Assembly (NCBI GenBank): GCA_002368665.1
Contig: DFEK01000008.1
Location: 186,001 to 250,000 of the forward strand
Source: Lachnospiraceae bacterium UBA3804
Lineage (GTDB): Bacteria > Bacillota > Clostridia > Lachnospirales > Lachnospiraceae
Length of the DNA stretch: 64,000 bases
Direction of reading: 5' to 3'
Translations under genes and position numbers: made by a program
Shown here: in pieces, positions 33,645 to 42,096 of the stretch
How the letters are laid out: the number at the start of each line of letters is the position of its first letter
How positions within the stretch are numbered: the first letter of the stretch is position 1
The notes under the pieces: generated by a model
Seen by the model: only the letters and a program-made list of their open reading frames with translations
Told to the model about the DNA's origin: nothing
Database searches by the model: none

Positions 33645-35105
33645 ATGATTACGTTTTGTATCGGTCTGATTCTTCTTGTTGTGGGAGGAGCTGTCTACGG
33701 CAGGATTACGGAGAAAGTCATGAAGCCGACGGACAATCCGACCCCTGCGACTACAATGTATGACGGGGTGGACTATGTCCCGATGAAAAAATGGAAAAAC
33801 AGCCTCATTGAGCTCTTGAATATTGCGGGCACCGGACCGATTTTGGGACCCATTCAGGGAATCCTTTTCGGACCGATCGCTTTTCTGACCATCCCGATCG
33901 GCTGCGTTCTGGGCGGAGCGGTTCACGATTATATGTGCGGAATGATTTCCGTTCGTAACGAAGGAAAGCAGATGCCCGGTCTGATCCGTCAGTTTTTCGG
34001 CAAATACATGCATGTCATATACAATGTATTTGTTGTTTTGATCATGTTGCTTGTGGCAACGGTGTTTATCTATACACCGGGAGATCTGTTTATCACACAG
34101 ATTGTGAAAGGCGAAAGCACATTTGATCATCCGGTTACCTGGATCGTATATGGTGTAATCTTTGTTTATTACATTGTGGCAACCCTTCTTCCGATCGATA
34201 AGATCATCGGAAAGATCTATCCGCTTTTCGGCGGAATCCTGCTTCTTTCCGCAGTCGGTATCTTTATCGGATTATTTACCAAAGGCTATCGGCTTACGGA
34301 AATCTGGGAGAGCGGACTTACCTTCTTAAATCCGTATGGGGAAAACTTTATTCCGATCTTCTTTGTGACTGTTGCATGCGGTATCGTATCAGGCTTTCAT
34401 TCTACGCAGGCAACCATTGTTTCGCGTACGATCGAGCATGAAAAAGAAGGCCGTATGACGTTTTATAACATGATGATCCTGGAAGGATTCATCGCGATGG
34501 TATGGGCAGCAGCCGCCATGGGTGCGGTCAATATGGGCTTCGCAACGAATGACCTTCTGCATGATAAGCCGACAGAGGTTGTCGGACTGGTTGCGCAGAA
34601 TATGCTTGGACCCGTCGGAGGCCTGATCGCCGTTATCGGTGTCATTGTCCTGCCGATCACATCGGGTGATACGGCGCTTCGTTCGATCCGTATGATGATC
34701 ATGGAAACATTCCACATGAATTCCGAGAAAAAGAGAAACAACCTCTTTGTGGCACTGATTCTCTTTACGGTTACGGCGGGAATCCTCTTTTTTGCCAAAT
34801 CCAATGCCAGCGGATTTAATATCCTTTGGAGATATTTCGCATGGGGCAACGGATGCATTACGGTATTCACTTTTGCCCTGGCCACGGTTTATATGGTGGA
34901 AAACAAAATGCCTGCCCTGATGGTTCTGATTCCGGGAATGTTCTATACATTTGTGGTTACAAGCTATATCTTCCATGCCAAGATCGGTTTCAACTTAGCC
35001 TGGGAGATAGCGTATGCCATCGGAGGTGTCCTGACCTTAGCGTATGCGGTAGCGTTGGTGATCTACGGCAGGAAGATCAGAAAGCGGATGGAATTGAAAG
35101 GGTAA
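33645..35105 (+). CDS. cstA: CstA-family carbon starvation / pyruvate-peptide transporter
   Basis: 486 residues, shorter than the ~700 of E. coli CstA but normal for the clostridial form. Blocks are NIAGTGPILGPIQGILFGP, GGAVHDYMCGMISVRNEGKQ, and GFHSTQATIVSRTIEHEKEG. CstA-type proteins import pyruvate or peptides. The ATG at 33645 lies eight bases after GTGAGGT; ATG at 33639 is too close to the site. The gene follows the MscS gene by 11 bp, so the two are probably cotranscribed. Confidence 0.9.
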   Translation: MITFCIGLILLVVGGAVYGRITEKVMKPTDNPTPATTMYDGVDYVPMKKWKNSLIELLNIAGTGPILGPIQGILFGPIAFLTIPIGCVLGGAVHDYMCGMISVRNEGKQMPGLIRQFFGKYMHVIYNVFVVLIMLLVATVFIYTPGDLFITQIVKGESTFDHPVTWIVYGVIFVYYIVATLLPIDKIIGKIYPLFGGILLLSAVGIFIGLFTKGYRLTEIWESGLTFLNPYGENFIPIFFVTVACGIVSGFHSTQATIVSRTIEHEKEGRMTFYNMMILEGFIAMVWAAAAMGAVNMGFATNDLLHDKPTEVVGLVAQNMLGPVGGLIAVIGVIVLPITSGDTALRSIRMMIMETFHMNSEKKRNNLFVALILFTVTAGILFFAKSNASGFNILWRYFAWGNGCITVFTFALATVYMVENKMPALMVLIPGMFYTFVVTSYIFHAKIGFNLAWEIAYAIGGVLTLAYAVALVIYGRKIRKRMELKG

Positions 35106-35163
35106 CGAAAGAAACGGATACCGGGCAGCGGAAACGCTTAACCCGGTATCTTAATGAGAACAT

Positions 35164-36528
35164 ATGAGTAAAGAACAGGGAAGAGAAAAATTCGGAAGAC
35201 TCGGTTTTATCTTAGTCAGCGCCGGTTGTGCCATCGGTATCGGAAATGTCTGGAAATTTCCGTATGTTGCGGGGCAGAACGGCGGTGCTGTTTTTTTGTT
35301 GTTCTATTTATTCTTCCTTGTGATCATGGGAATTCCCGTATTGCTGATGGAACTGTCCATGGGACGCGCTTCCCGCAAATCCATTGTGCAGAGCTATAAA
35401 ACCCTGGAAAAGAAGGGGGCAAAATGGCATATCCACGGGTGGTTCTGTGTCGCGGGATCGTATCTTCTGATGATGTATTATACCGTGGTCAGCGGATGGA
35501 TGCTTGCCTACTTCTGGAAATTTGCCTCCGGAGAGTTTGAGGGACTCAAAGGGGAAGAAGTAGGAGCGGTATTTGACAATTTATTAAGTAACCCGGCTCA
35601 AATGGGCATTTTTACGGGCATCATGGTCCTCGGCGGATTCCTGGTTCTGAGTTTCGGCGTGAAAAAGGGGCTGGAGCGAGTGAATAAGTTCATGATGACA
35701 GGCCTGCTTTTGCTGATCGCGGTGCTGGCCATTAAATGTGTAACGCTGCCGAATGCTTCCGAAGGGTTAAAGTTTTATCTGCTTCCGGATTTAAACCGGG
35801 TCAGGGCCGGCGGTTTTGACAAAATGGTCGTCGCCGCCATGAGCCAGGCATTCTTTACACTCAGCATCGGAATCGGTTCGATGGAGATCATGGGAAGCTA
35901 TATGGCGAAAGATTACACTCTGGCCGGAGAAGCGGTGAAAATCACGGCCCTGGATACCATGGTTGCGTTTATTTCCGGCCTGATCATTTTTCCGGCATGC
36001 TTTTCTTTCGGAGTGACACCGGCGGAGGGACCGTCTTTGATCTTTGTTGCCCTTCCGCATGTATTTACCGATATGAGCGGCGGAAGAATCTGGGGAGCAT
36101 TGTTCTTTTTGTTCATGACATTTGCAAGTTTCTCCACGGTAACGGCCGTGTTTGAAAATATCGTCGGCTCCACAATGGAGAATTTTAAATTATCCCGTAC
36201 CAAAACAATCCTTCTGAATGCCGTACTGCTTTTGGTATTGAGCCTTCCCTGCATTCTGGGATTCAATCTCTGGCAGAACTTCCGTCCGATCGCCGGAAGG
36301 TCGGTTCTGGAAAGCGAGGATTTTATCGTAAGCAATATTCTGCTTCCGGTCGGCTCCCTGCTCTTTGTCATTTTCTGCATGTATAAATTCGGCTGGGGAG
36401 CGGACAAGTTTTTTGCGGAAGCGAACGAGGGAGCGGGACTTAAGATCAGCCCGAAACTGATCCTGTATTTCAAGTTTGTTCTGCCGGCATTGATTTTATT
36501 GATTCTGATCAGCGGATTCATCTCATAA
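35164..36528 (+). CDS. Neurotransmitter:sodium symporter (NSS/SNF) family transporter
   Basis: 454 residues with 11 or so hydrophobic segments. The first segment has GCAIGIGNVWKFPYVAGQNG with the unwound sodium and substrate site of the LeuT fold; AMSQAFFTLSIGIGSMEIMG and the sixth to eighth segments also match. Bacterial members take up amino acids such as tryptophan, leucine or tyrosine. The ribosome binding site is weak (AATGAGAACAT). It is the last gene before the rplM promoter. Substrate is unknown. Confidence 0.92.
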   Translation: MSKEQGREKFGRLGFILVSAGCAIGIGNVWKFPYVAGQNGGAVFLLFYLFFLVIMGIPVLLMELSMGRASRKSIVQSYKTLEKKGAKWHIHGWFCVAGSYLLMMYYTVVSGWMLAYFWKFASGEFEGLKGEEVGAVFDNLLSNPAQMGIFTGIMVLGGFLVLSFGVKKGLERVNKFMMTGLLLLIAVLAIKCVTLPNASEGLKFYLLPDLNRVRAGGFDKMVVAAMSQAFFTLSIGIGSMEIMGSYMAKDYTLAGEAVKITALDTMVAFISGLIIFPACFSFGVTPAEGPSLIFVALPHVFTDMSGGRIWGALFFLFMTFASFSTVTAVFENIVGSTMENFKLSRTKTILLNAVLLLVLSLPCILGFNLWQNFRPIAGRSVLESEDFIVSNILLPVGSLLFVIFCMYKFGWGADKFFAEANEGAGLKISPKLILYFKFVLPALILLILISGFIS

Positions 36529-36541
36529 ACGAAAAAATCGG

Positions 36542-36570
36542 TTGACACGGCGATTAAGCTATAATATACT
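36542..36570 (+). promoter_or_regulatory. SigA promoter of rplM-rpsI
   Basis: Consensus TTGACA (36542-36547), a 17-bp spacer and TATACT (36565-36570). Predicted +1 is near 36577. Confidence 0.85.
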
Positions 36571-36576
36571 ATTATC

Positions 36577-36740
36577 TGCGGCTAAAGCGTCGTTAGCCCC
36601 GACGAAAAAGCTGCGAAACCGCTAAAACCGTTGAATGGAGAACGGTTTGGCATTGTGAAACCTGGTTTTCCAAACAGGGCGGCCCGGACATCCGCGTTGG
36701 GAAGAAAATCGTATCACTTGACATTTTTGGAGGAAGAAAA
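36577..36740 (+). ncRNA. Leader RNA upstream of rplM (L13-leader type)
   Basis: About 165 nt of untranslated leader with several stems: GGCTAA/TTAGCC with CGTCG/CGACG, AACCGTT/AACGGTT (around 36627-36650) and CCTGGTTT/AAACAGG. Firmicutes carry a known L13 leader family at this place that represses rplM-rpsI; the position fits, but the fold was not compared with the family model. Confidence 0.6.
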
Positions 36741-37169
36741 ATGAAATCTTATATGGCAAATCCGGATACCATTGAAAGAAAATGGTACGTGGTAGATGCA
36801 AACGGACAGACATTAGGTCGTCTTGCATCCGAAGTTGCAAAAGTATTAAGAGGAAAAAATAAACCTGAGTTTACCCCTCACGAAGATACCGGCGATTATG
36901 TAATCGTTATCAACGCCGAGAAGATCAAAGTAACCGGAAAGAAAATGGAACAGAAGACTTACTTCTCCCATTCCGATTATGTAGGCGGAAGCAAAGAGAT
37001 TACCTTGAAAGAGAAGCTTGCTAAGCATCCCGAAGAAGTAATCGAGCATGCAGTGAAGGGTATGCTTCCCAAGGGACCTTTAGGAAATAAGATGTACAAG
37101 AAACTGTTTGTATATGCAGGACCTGAGCATAAGCAGGCAGCACAGAAACCTGAAGTTTTGACATTTTAA
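36741..37169 (+). CDS. rplM: 50S ribosomal protein L13
   Basis: 142 residues. L13 is an early 50S assembly protein. KSYMANPDTIERKWYVVDAN, GQTLGRLASEVAKVLRGKNK and GMLPKGPLGNKMYKKLFVY are typical. GGAGGAAG precedes the ATG. It pairs with rpsI, 32 bp downstream. Confidence 0.97.
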   Translation: MKSYMANPDTIERKWYVVDANGQTLGRLASEVAKVLRGKNKPEFTPHEDTGDYVIVINAEKIKVTGKKMEQKTYFSHSDYVGGSKEITLKEKLAKHPEEVIEHAVKGMLPKGPLGNKMYKKLFVYAGPEHKQAAQKPEVLTF

Positions 37170-37201
37170 TTCGAAAGGACCAGTAAGGAGGATAGTTTAG
37201 A

Positions 37202-37603
37202 ATGGCTAAGAAAGCAGCAGAAGCGTTCTACGGAACAGGAAGAAGAAAATCATCCATCGCCAGAGTTTATGTGAAACCCGGCAAAGGAAATATTACCGTT
37301 AACAAAAGAGATTTAAACGACTATTTCGGTCTTGAGACCTTAAAGGTAGTTGTTCGTCAGCCCCTTGTAGCACTTGATGCGGTTGAGAAATACGACATCA
37401 ACGTTACCGTTAAGGGCGGCGGAACCACCGGCCAGGCTGGTGCAATCCGTCATGGTATTGCAAGAGCACTTTGCAAGGCTGATGAAGAGTTCAGACCCGT
37501 ACTTAAGAAAGCAGGCTTCTTAACGAGAGACCCTCGTATGAAGGAAAGAAAGAAGTATGGTTTAAAGGCAGCACGTCGTGCACCTCAGTTCAGCAAGAGA
37601 TAA
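37202..37603 (+). CDS. rpsI: 30S ribosomal protein S9
   Basis: 133 residues. The C-terminal tail of S9 reaches the P-site tRNA. FYGTGRRKSSIARVYVKPGK, GGGTTGQAGAIRHGIARAL and the tail KKYGLKAARRAPQFSKR are intact. The start ATG lies after AAGGAGGA. The 3' end of rpsI is known as an integration site for mobile elements in other Firmicutes, and the AT-rich block that follows ends near a sequence resembling this gene's last codons. Confidence 0.97.
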   Translation: MAKKAAEAFYGTGRRKSSIARVYVKPGKGNITVNKRDLNDYFGLETLKVVVRQPLVALDAVEKYDINVTVKGGGTTGQAGAIRHGIARALCKADEEFRPVLKKAGFLTRDPRMKERKKYGLKAARRAPQFSKR

Positions 37604-37651
37604 TCGTTTCACAACGTATTACATCTTTGGACAATCATATACGACTTATTG

Positions 37652-37684
37652 CACCTCAGGACAACAGTCCTGGGGTGTTTTTTT
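37652..37684 (+). terminator. Intrinsic terminator after rpsI
   Basis: CACCTCAGGAC-AACA-GTCCTGGGGTG hairpin (one mismatch) followed by TTTTTTT. Confidence 0.92.
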
Positions 37685-37709
37685 ATCATATTATGGTAAT
37701 CACTAAAAA

Positions 37710-37723
37710 TGTAGAATTCTACA
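37710..37723. promoter_or_regulatory. Palindromic operator 1 of the accessory block
   Basis: Perfect 14-bp palindrome TGTAGAATTCTACA, six bases upstream of the -35. It is repeated with flanking A/T bases at 37773-37786, 63 bp (six helical turns) away. Confidence 0.65.
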
Positions 37724-37729
37724 ACTTTG

Positions 37730-37758
37730 TTGATTAAGACAATGCGATGTGATAAGAT
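37730..37758 (+). promoter_or_regulatory. SigA promoter of the DUF4143 ATPase gene
   Basis: TTGATT (37730-37735), a 17-bp spacer and TAAGAT (37753-37758), predicted +1 near 37765. The promoter lies exactly between two identical palindromes, a layout expected for repression by looping or by blocking both sides. Confidence 0.65.
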
Positions 37759-37772
37759 GTAATAGACAAAAA

Positions 37773-37786
37773 TGTAGAATTCTACA
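37773..37786. promoter_or_regulatory. Palindromic operator 2 of the accessory block
   Basis: Second TGTAGAATTCTACA, just downstream of the predicted +1 and 14 bp before the start codon. No regulator gene of obvious fit lies next to it; the small wHTH protein at 41782 or a protein coded elsewhere may bind. Confidence 0.65.
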
Positions 37787-37800
37787 ATTTAGGAGATTAT

Positions 37801-39105
37801 ATGATAAAAAGAGATAAATATCTGACTCAGTTAATCAGTGCAAAGAACAATGGATTTCCGAAGGTAATAACAGGTGTGAGAAGATGTGGAAAGTCATTTC
37901 TTCTTAAAGAAATATATAGAGAATACCTGCTTTCAGATAATGTTCCGGAGAATAGAATAATTATCTTGGAATTGGATGATGATAAAAACAGTAATTATCG
38001 TGATCCTTTGGAACTAGGAGCATATATAAGGGGAAAATGCAAAGATAAAGAGAATTACTATGTGTTTATTGATGAGATACAAAAGGTATATTCGATAATT
38101 AATCCTAACCTTACCGATGGCAAGCATGTTTTGGCAAATTCTGATGACATTGAAGTAATATCATTCGTAGACGTTGTACTCGGACTATCAAGAGAAAAGA
38201 ATATAGATTTATATGTGACGGGATCAAATTCTAAAATGTTGTCTTCAGATATAGTTACTGAATTTAGAGATAAGGCAACAAATATAAAACTTTCTCCGCT
38301 TTCATTTGAAGAGTACTATGGATATGTAGGAGGTTCAGCAACAGAGGCAATATATTCATATATGCAATACGGTGGAATGCCTCTGGCTGTATTAAAAAGT
38401 GACGAAGAGAGAAAAGAATATCTAAAGAGCTTGTTTACTACAACATACTTTGCTGATATTGTAGAAAGGAATCAGCTGAAAAAAGGAGAGGCACTAGATG
38501 AACTGTGTAATATCATAAGTTCTTCAACAGGCTCACTGCTTAATTCAGAAAAAATTGCTAATACATTTGAGAGTGTTCGACATGAAAATATTGATAAACA
38601 GACTGTTGAAAACTATATAGGTTATTTTAAAGATGCATTCCTTTTGCGCGAGGCTAAACGCTATGACTTAAAAGGAAGAAAAGAAATAGGTGCTCTTAGA
38701 AAGTATTATTTTATTGATACTGGTCTACGAAATGCTCGCCTGAATTTCGCTTTCCCAGATGAAGGTCAAATGCTTGAAAACATTGTATATAATGAGCTTT
38801 GTTATAATGGATATTCTGTTAATGTTGGTGCATTTGATACTGTTGAAAAAGATAAAAATGGAAAATCAATAAGGAAAAATAATGAAGTGGATTTCTATGC
38901 AACAAAAGGGATTAGATCTCTTTATATACAGGTGACTGCTGATATCTCTAATGCAGAAACAAGAGAAAGAGAAGTACGCCCTTATTTTAAGCTGAATGAT
39001 CAAGTACAAAAGATACTCGTTGTAAATAAACCAATTAATGAATCCATGGATGAAAATGGGTTTACTATTATAGGGATTAATGATTTTTTGTTGAGATTTA
39101 TATAG
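37801..39105 (+). CDS. AAA_14 / DUF4143 family ATPase
   Basis: 434 residues. The N-terminal AAA domain has a Walker A-like VITGVRRCGKSFLLKEI (~residue 21-37), Walker B VFIDEIQ (~residue 89) and sensor VTGSNSKML; the C-terminal half fits DUF4143, with YYFIDTGLRNARL, LENIVYNELCYNGY and the nuclease-like NEVDFYATKG. Members are widespread accessory ATPases of unknown role. The gene is markedly AT-rich compared with its neighbours, which suggests acquisition. AGGAG precedes the ATG. The DUF2971 gene follows after 6 bp, so they form an operon. Confidence 0.85.
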   Translation: MIKRDKYLTQLISAKNNGFPKVITGVRRCGKSFLLKEIYREYLLSDNVPENRIIILELDDDKNSNYRDPLELGAYIRGKCKDKENYYVFIDEIQKVYSIINPNLTDGKHVLANSDDIEVISFVDVVLGLSREKNIDLYVTGSNSKMLSSDIVTEFRDKATNIKLSPLSFEEYYGYVGGSATEAIYSYMQYGGMPLAVLKSDEERKEYLKSLFTTTYFADIVERNQLKKGEALDELCNIISSSTGSLLNSEKIANTFESVRHENIDKQTVENYIGYFKDAFLLREAKRYDLKGRKEIGALRKYYFIDTGLRNARLNFAFPDEGQMLENIVYNELCYNGYSVNVGAFDTVEKDKNGKSIRKNNEVDFYATKGIRSLYIQVTADISNAETREREVRPYFKLNDQVQKILVVNKPINESMDENGFTIIGINDFLLRFI

Positions 39106-39111
39106 TGTTAA

Positions 39112-40095
39112 ATGGATTATTTGATATGTGAGGCGGATATGCAGAAAATGACTTTAAAGCACACAAAGGAATTGGATATTTTTTTTAATGAGCATAGGAG
39201 AAATTGTACAAATTGTGGAAAGACATTTGTGGAAGGAGATACGGCGCATTTGGGGTACATGAAGGGAAGAGACGCTGCTCTTTTGTGTGATGATTGTGCA
39301 CCTATGCTTGAAGAAACGGTTGTACGATACTATTGGCAAGAACTTGAATATGAGGAACCGCTTCCAGATGATAAATTGTGGAGATATATGGATTTAGCGA
39401 AGTTTGTTTCACTGATAAGTCGGAATGAATTATTTTTTTGTGCTGCGAGTTCTTTCGAAGATATTTTCGAAGGTGCAAAAGGAGTTGAAAAGAATAAAGA
39501 GAAATGGGATGCTTTCTATTTGGATTTTTTTAAGCATGCTGTATCCACCGCACCTGGACGAAATCCTTGCGATAATACACATGAAAAAATAATTGAAGAA
39601 GCGAATTGCTTGTTAAATCAAATTGAAAAAGTAGGACAGAAATCGAGAGAATATACCTATATCAGCTGTTGGCACTTAAATAGCTATGAATCGGAGGCGA
39701 TGTGGAAGCTTTATTCAAAAGATGCTGCTAATGCAATTGCCATCCAGACAACGACTAAAAGGTTGTATGAAGCTTTTGATAAAGATCCTACTATAAGCAT
39801 CGGAAAAATAAAATATATTGATTTTGATAAAAACTTTGCACCTATAAATGGAGCTTTTTGGTATAAGCGAAAATCATTTGAGTATGAAAACGAAGTAAGG
39901 GCAGTCATAAGTAAAATCCATTCAAGTGGAAAGGGTGTATTCATCCCTATTAGTATAGACAAGTTGATAGAAAAAATATATATTTCGCCTTATGCATCAG
40001 AGTGGTTTGTAGATGTTGTAAAAAGTTTGGTAGAGAAATATTGTGTGAAGGCAGACGTAACCTACTCTATGATGAAAGCTAGACCATTTTATTAA
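39112..40095 (+). CDS. DUF2971 family protein with N-terminal zinc-finger-like domain
   Basis: 327 residues. Residues ~32-65 contain two Cys pairs, CTNCG and CDDC, spaced ~30 apart with a His between, as in treble-clef or zinc-ribbon folds. The rest fits DUF2971: LWRYMDLAKFVSLISRNELF, EDIFEGAKG, ISCWHLNSYESEAMWKLYSK, FWYKRKSFEYENEVRAVISK and EKIYISPYASEW. DUF2971 proteins are frequent in accessory and phage-related regions, and their activity is unknown. The first ATG may be 39112 or 39139. It is AT-rich like the preceding ATPase and shares its operon. Confidence 0.8.
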   Translation: MDYLICEADMQKMTLKHTKELDIFFNEHRRNCTNCGKTFVEGDTAHLGYMKGRDAALLCDDCAPMLEETVVRYYWQELEYEEPLPDDKLWRYMDLAKFVSLISRNELFFCAASSFEDIFEGAKGVEKNKEKWDAFYLDFFKHAVSTAPGRNPCDNTHEKIIEEANCLLNQIEKVGQKSREYTYISCWHLNSYESEAMWKLYSKDAANAIAIQTTTKRLYEAFDKDPTISIGKIKYIDFDKNFAPINGAFWYKRKSFEYENEVRAVISKIHSSGKGVFIPISIDKLIEKIYISPYASEWFVDVVKSLVEKYCVKADVTYSMMKARPFY

Positions 40096-40257
40096 ATATT
40101 CCAGATTATATAGCAAATATGGTAGAAAAAGTATCAGAGATTGATTTTTGGATTGCAAATAATAAAAATTGCCATCAGCTGCATACAGTAGCCCTGAGCT
40201 TTCTACCGTACGCAGCAGGTAAACAGCAACTTATCCTACAAATGCCGAAAACAAGAC

Positions 40258-40293
40258 ATTTAAGGCAGTGAGAAAGTTCTCAAAGAGATAATC
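40258..40293 (+). repeat. Possible partial copy of the rpsI 3' end
   Basis: TTTAAGGCAG then AGTTCTCAAAGAGATAATC resembles the rpsI end (TTTAAAGGCAG ... AGTTCAGCAAGAGATAATC). The last 11 bp, AAGAGATAATC, including the stop codon, are identical to 37595-37605. It could be an old attachment-site duplication bounding an inserted segment of ~2.7 kb; no integrase gene is present, and chance similarity is not excluded. Confidence 0.35.
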
Positions 40294-40314
40294 ACTGCTT
40301 CGGCAGATTTCAAA

Positions 40315-40344
40315 AGACTCGGTACAATGTACCGGGTCTTTTTT
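40315..40344 (+). terminator. Intrinsic terminator
   Basis: AGACTCGGTAC-AAT-GTACCGGGTCT (one mismatch) followed by TTTTT. It ends transcription ~220 bp after the DUF2971 gene. Confidence 0.85.
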
Positions 40345-40588
40345 GTGAGCCGAAAGCCTTTAAAACATTCTAATCTTAATAGGAATAATCTAAGACCTGA
40401 GAGATGAATAACTGATAGTGCAATAGGCAGGGGCGTGAAAACGCACTTGTTTTATGTGGGTACATTGGATAAAATAAGGGACAGCGATTCCATTTTTTGT
40501 GATTCATACCATCAACGGGATTATGAATTTTGCTGTTAAGAGATAATATCTTTTTATATAATGCAGCAGGTTAGGAGTTATATATTTC

Positions 40589-41785
40589 ATGAAAACTATC
40601 ATTTTCACAATGGGAACAAGAGGAGATATCCAACCGTACATATATCTTGCAAGGGCTCTTAAGAAAAACGGACATGATGTTAAACTCGGTTCTCATCCCT
40701 GTTGGAGAAAACTTATTGAAGAATCGGGTATTTCTTTTCTTCCCGTCGGACCTGATATTGATATAGAGATGGAAGCAGCTGTTATCAGAGGTAAAAGTTC
40801 AAATGCTGCCCTTAGCATGCTTAAGACAATGAATTTCATATTTAAGATCATTCAGAATTCAACGAATGAAATATATGAGGCATGCAAAGGAAATGATCTT
40901 ATCATAGTAAGTCACAGTCAGATGGGAGCAGTAGAAGCAGAGGCCTTGAATATTCCCACAGTAAACGTGACTTTGCAGATTGAAATGATCCCCGAAAAGA
41001 ATAAGCCGCAGACATTTATTAATAAGCTTATCGGGGGCTTGATCGGTAAACAGATAAACAAGCCATATAACAAGATCAGAAAGGTTTATGGTCTTAAAGC
41101 GATGAGAGTCGGTGATTCCCTGATGTCTCAAAAACTCGACCTGATTCCCATAAGTAAATTTGTTGTGACAAGAAGCCCGTATTGGGAAGATCAGCATATT
41201 TTGACAGGCTATTGGTTTGAAGAAGAGGAGGTATATTCGCCAAGTGAGGAATTAACAGCCTTTCTTAAAAGTGGTGAAAAGCCTGTTCTGCTCGCACTCG
41301 GCGCAATGTCATTCGAAGATAAAGCAGAAACGGATAAACTGGATATGTTTGTCAAAGCATTTCAAAAGGCGGGATGCAGGGCAATCATACAAGGGTTTCA
41401 AAAATCACTTGAAGAGTATAAACTTCCGGAAACAATGATGTCTGTTGGGAGTGTTCCTCACAGCTGGCTCTTCAAACAGTGCAGCTTCGTGATTCATCAC
41501 TGTGGTTTTGGAACATCTGCTGCAACCATGATCTATGGAATACCGTCTATACCGGTTCCTCATGTGCTGGACCAGATGGGATTTGCAATGCAGCTTAGAA
41601 ATTTAAATGTGGCCACGGAACCATTGAAAGCAAAGGAGCTGACTGAAGAAAATATCTATAATTCCATTGTTCAAATGCAAGATACGTATGATGAAAAAAG
41701 CAAAAATGCAATGGAAATATCTGATAAGATCAGGACTGAGGGTGGATTGTCTGAAGCAGTACAATTAATTGAAAGTGTTATATGA
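40589..41785 (+). CDS. GT1-family glycosyltransferase (UGT/MGT-like)
   Basis: 398 residues with the GT-B fold of UDP-glycosyltransferases acting on lipids, sterols or natural products. FTMGTRGDIQPYIYLARAL at the N-terminus is the acceptor-domain motif of sterol glucosyltransferase- and GtfB-like enzymes; the donor-site motif is HHCGFGTSAATMIYGIPSIP with PHVLDQMGFA. It may glycosylate a lipid or a toxic compound, but the substrate is not visible. AGGAG lies ~13 bp upstream of the ATG. The stop overlaps the next gene by 4 bp (ATGA). Confidence 0.85.
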   Translation: MKTIIFTMGTRGDIQPYIYLARALKKNGHDVKLGSHPCWRKLIEESGISFLPVGPDIDIEMEAAVIRGKSSNAALSMLKTMNFIFKIIQNSTNEIYEACKGNDLIIVSHSQMGAVEAEALNIPTVNVTLQIEMIPEKNKPQTFINKLIGGLIGKQINKPYNKIRKVYGLKAMRVGDSLMSQKLDLIPISKFVVTRSPYWEDQHILTGYWFEEEEVYSPSEELTAFLKSGEKPVLLALGAMSFEDKAETDKLDMFVKAFQKAGCRAIIQGFQKSLEEYKLPETMMSVGSVPHSWLFKQCSFVIHHCGFGTSAATMIYGIPSIPVPHVLDQMGFAMQLRNLNVATEPLKAKELTEENIYNSIVQMQDTYDEKSKNAMEISDKIRTEGGLSEAVQLIESVI

Positions 41786-42000
41786 TTTATGATAAAGCGC
41801 AAGTTAAAGCGCAAAGTGGTGCTTTATCTGATAGAGACTATTTATTGCTCCTGATTAAGGAGAATCCAACCATAACACAAGAAGAATTGGCAAATATTAT
41901 GGGGAAGTCACGAAGATCAGTACAGATGCTGATGAAGCAGATGATAGAGGATGATGCTATTGAAAGACTTGGATCTAAGAAACAGGGGACATGGATTTAA
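41782..42000 (+). CDS. Small winged-helix DNA-binding protein
   Basis: 72 residues, with a clear winged helix: LLLLIKENPTITQEELANIM is helix 1-2 and GKSRRSVQMLMKQM the recognition helix, ending ERLGSKKQGTWI, the wing typical of the C-terminal HTH of AlbA_2/RecG-like ATPases. It may be a stand-alone regulator or the last domain of a larger protein whose front is lost. Its start overlaps the glycosyltransferase stop, and coupling suggests a real gene. Confidence 0.65.
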   Translation: MIYDKAQVKAQSGALSDRDYLLLLIKENPTITQEELANIMGKSRRSVQMLMKQMIEDDAIERLGSKKQGTWI

Positions 42001-42042
42001 AAAAAATAATTCTATGAAATTGGATTAGGTAAGAACAGTTCA

Positions 42043-42075
42043 AACCCCGAAGGCAAATTGCTTTCGGGGTTTTTT
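42043..42075 (+). terminator. Intrinsic terminator
   Basis: AACCCCGAAGGC pairs with GCTTTCGGGGTT around AAATT, followed by TTTT. It closes the accessory block. Confidence 0.9.
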
Positions 42076-42096
42076 GTGGTCTTTTTTCTTCGGATG

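Larger units (their letters stand above)
40096..40588. other. Intergenic stretch with possible gene remnants
   Basis: About 490 bp without a credible gene. It holds a short open stretch ending in the codons for KFSKR and a stop (to 40291), resembling the end of rpsI, a terminator at 40315-40344, and a TATAAT at 40557-40562 before the glycosyltransferase gene without a clear -35. It may be the scar of a deletion or insertion. Confidence 0.5.
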
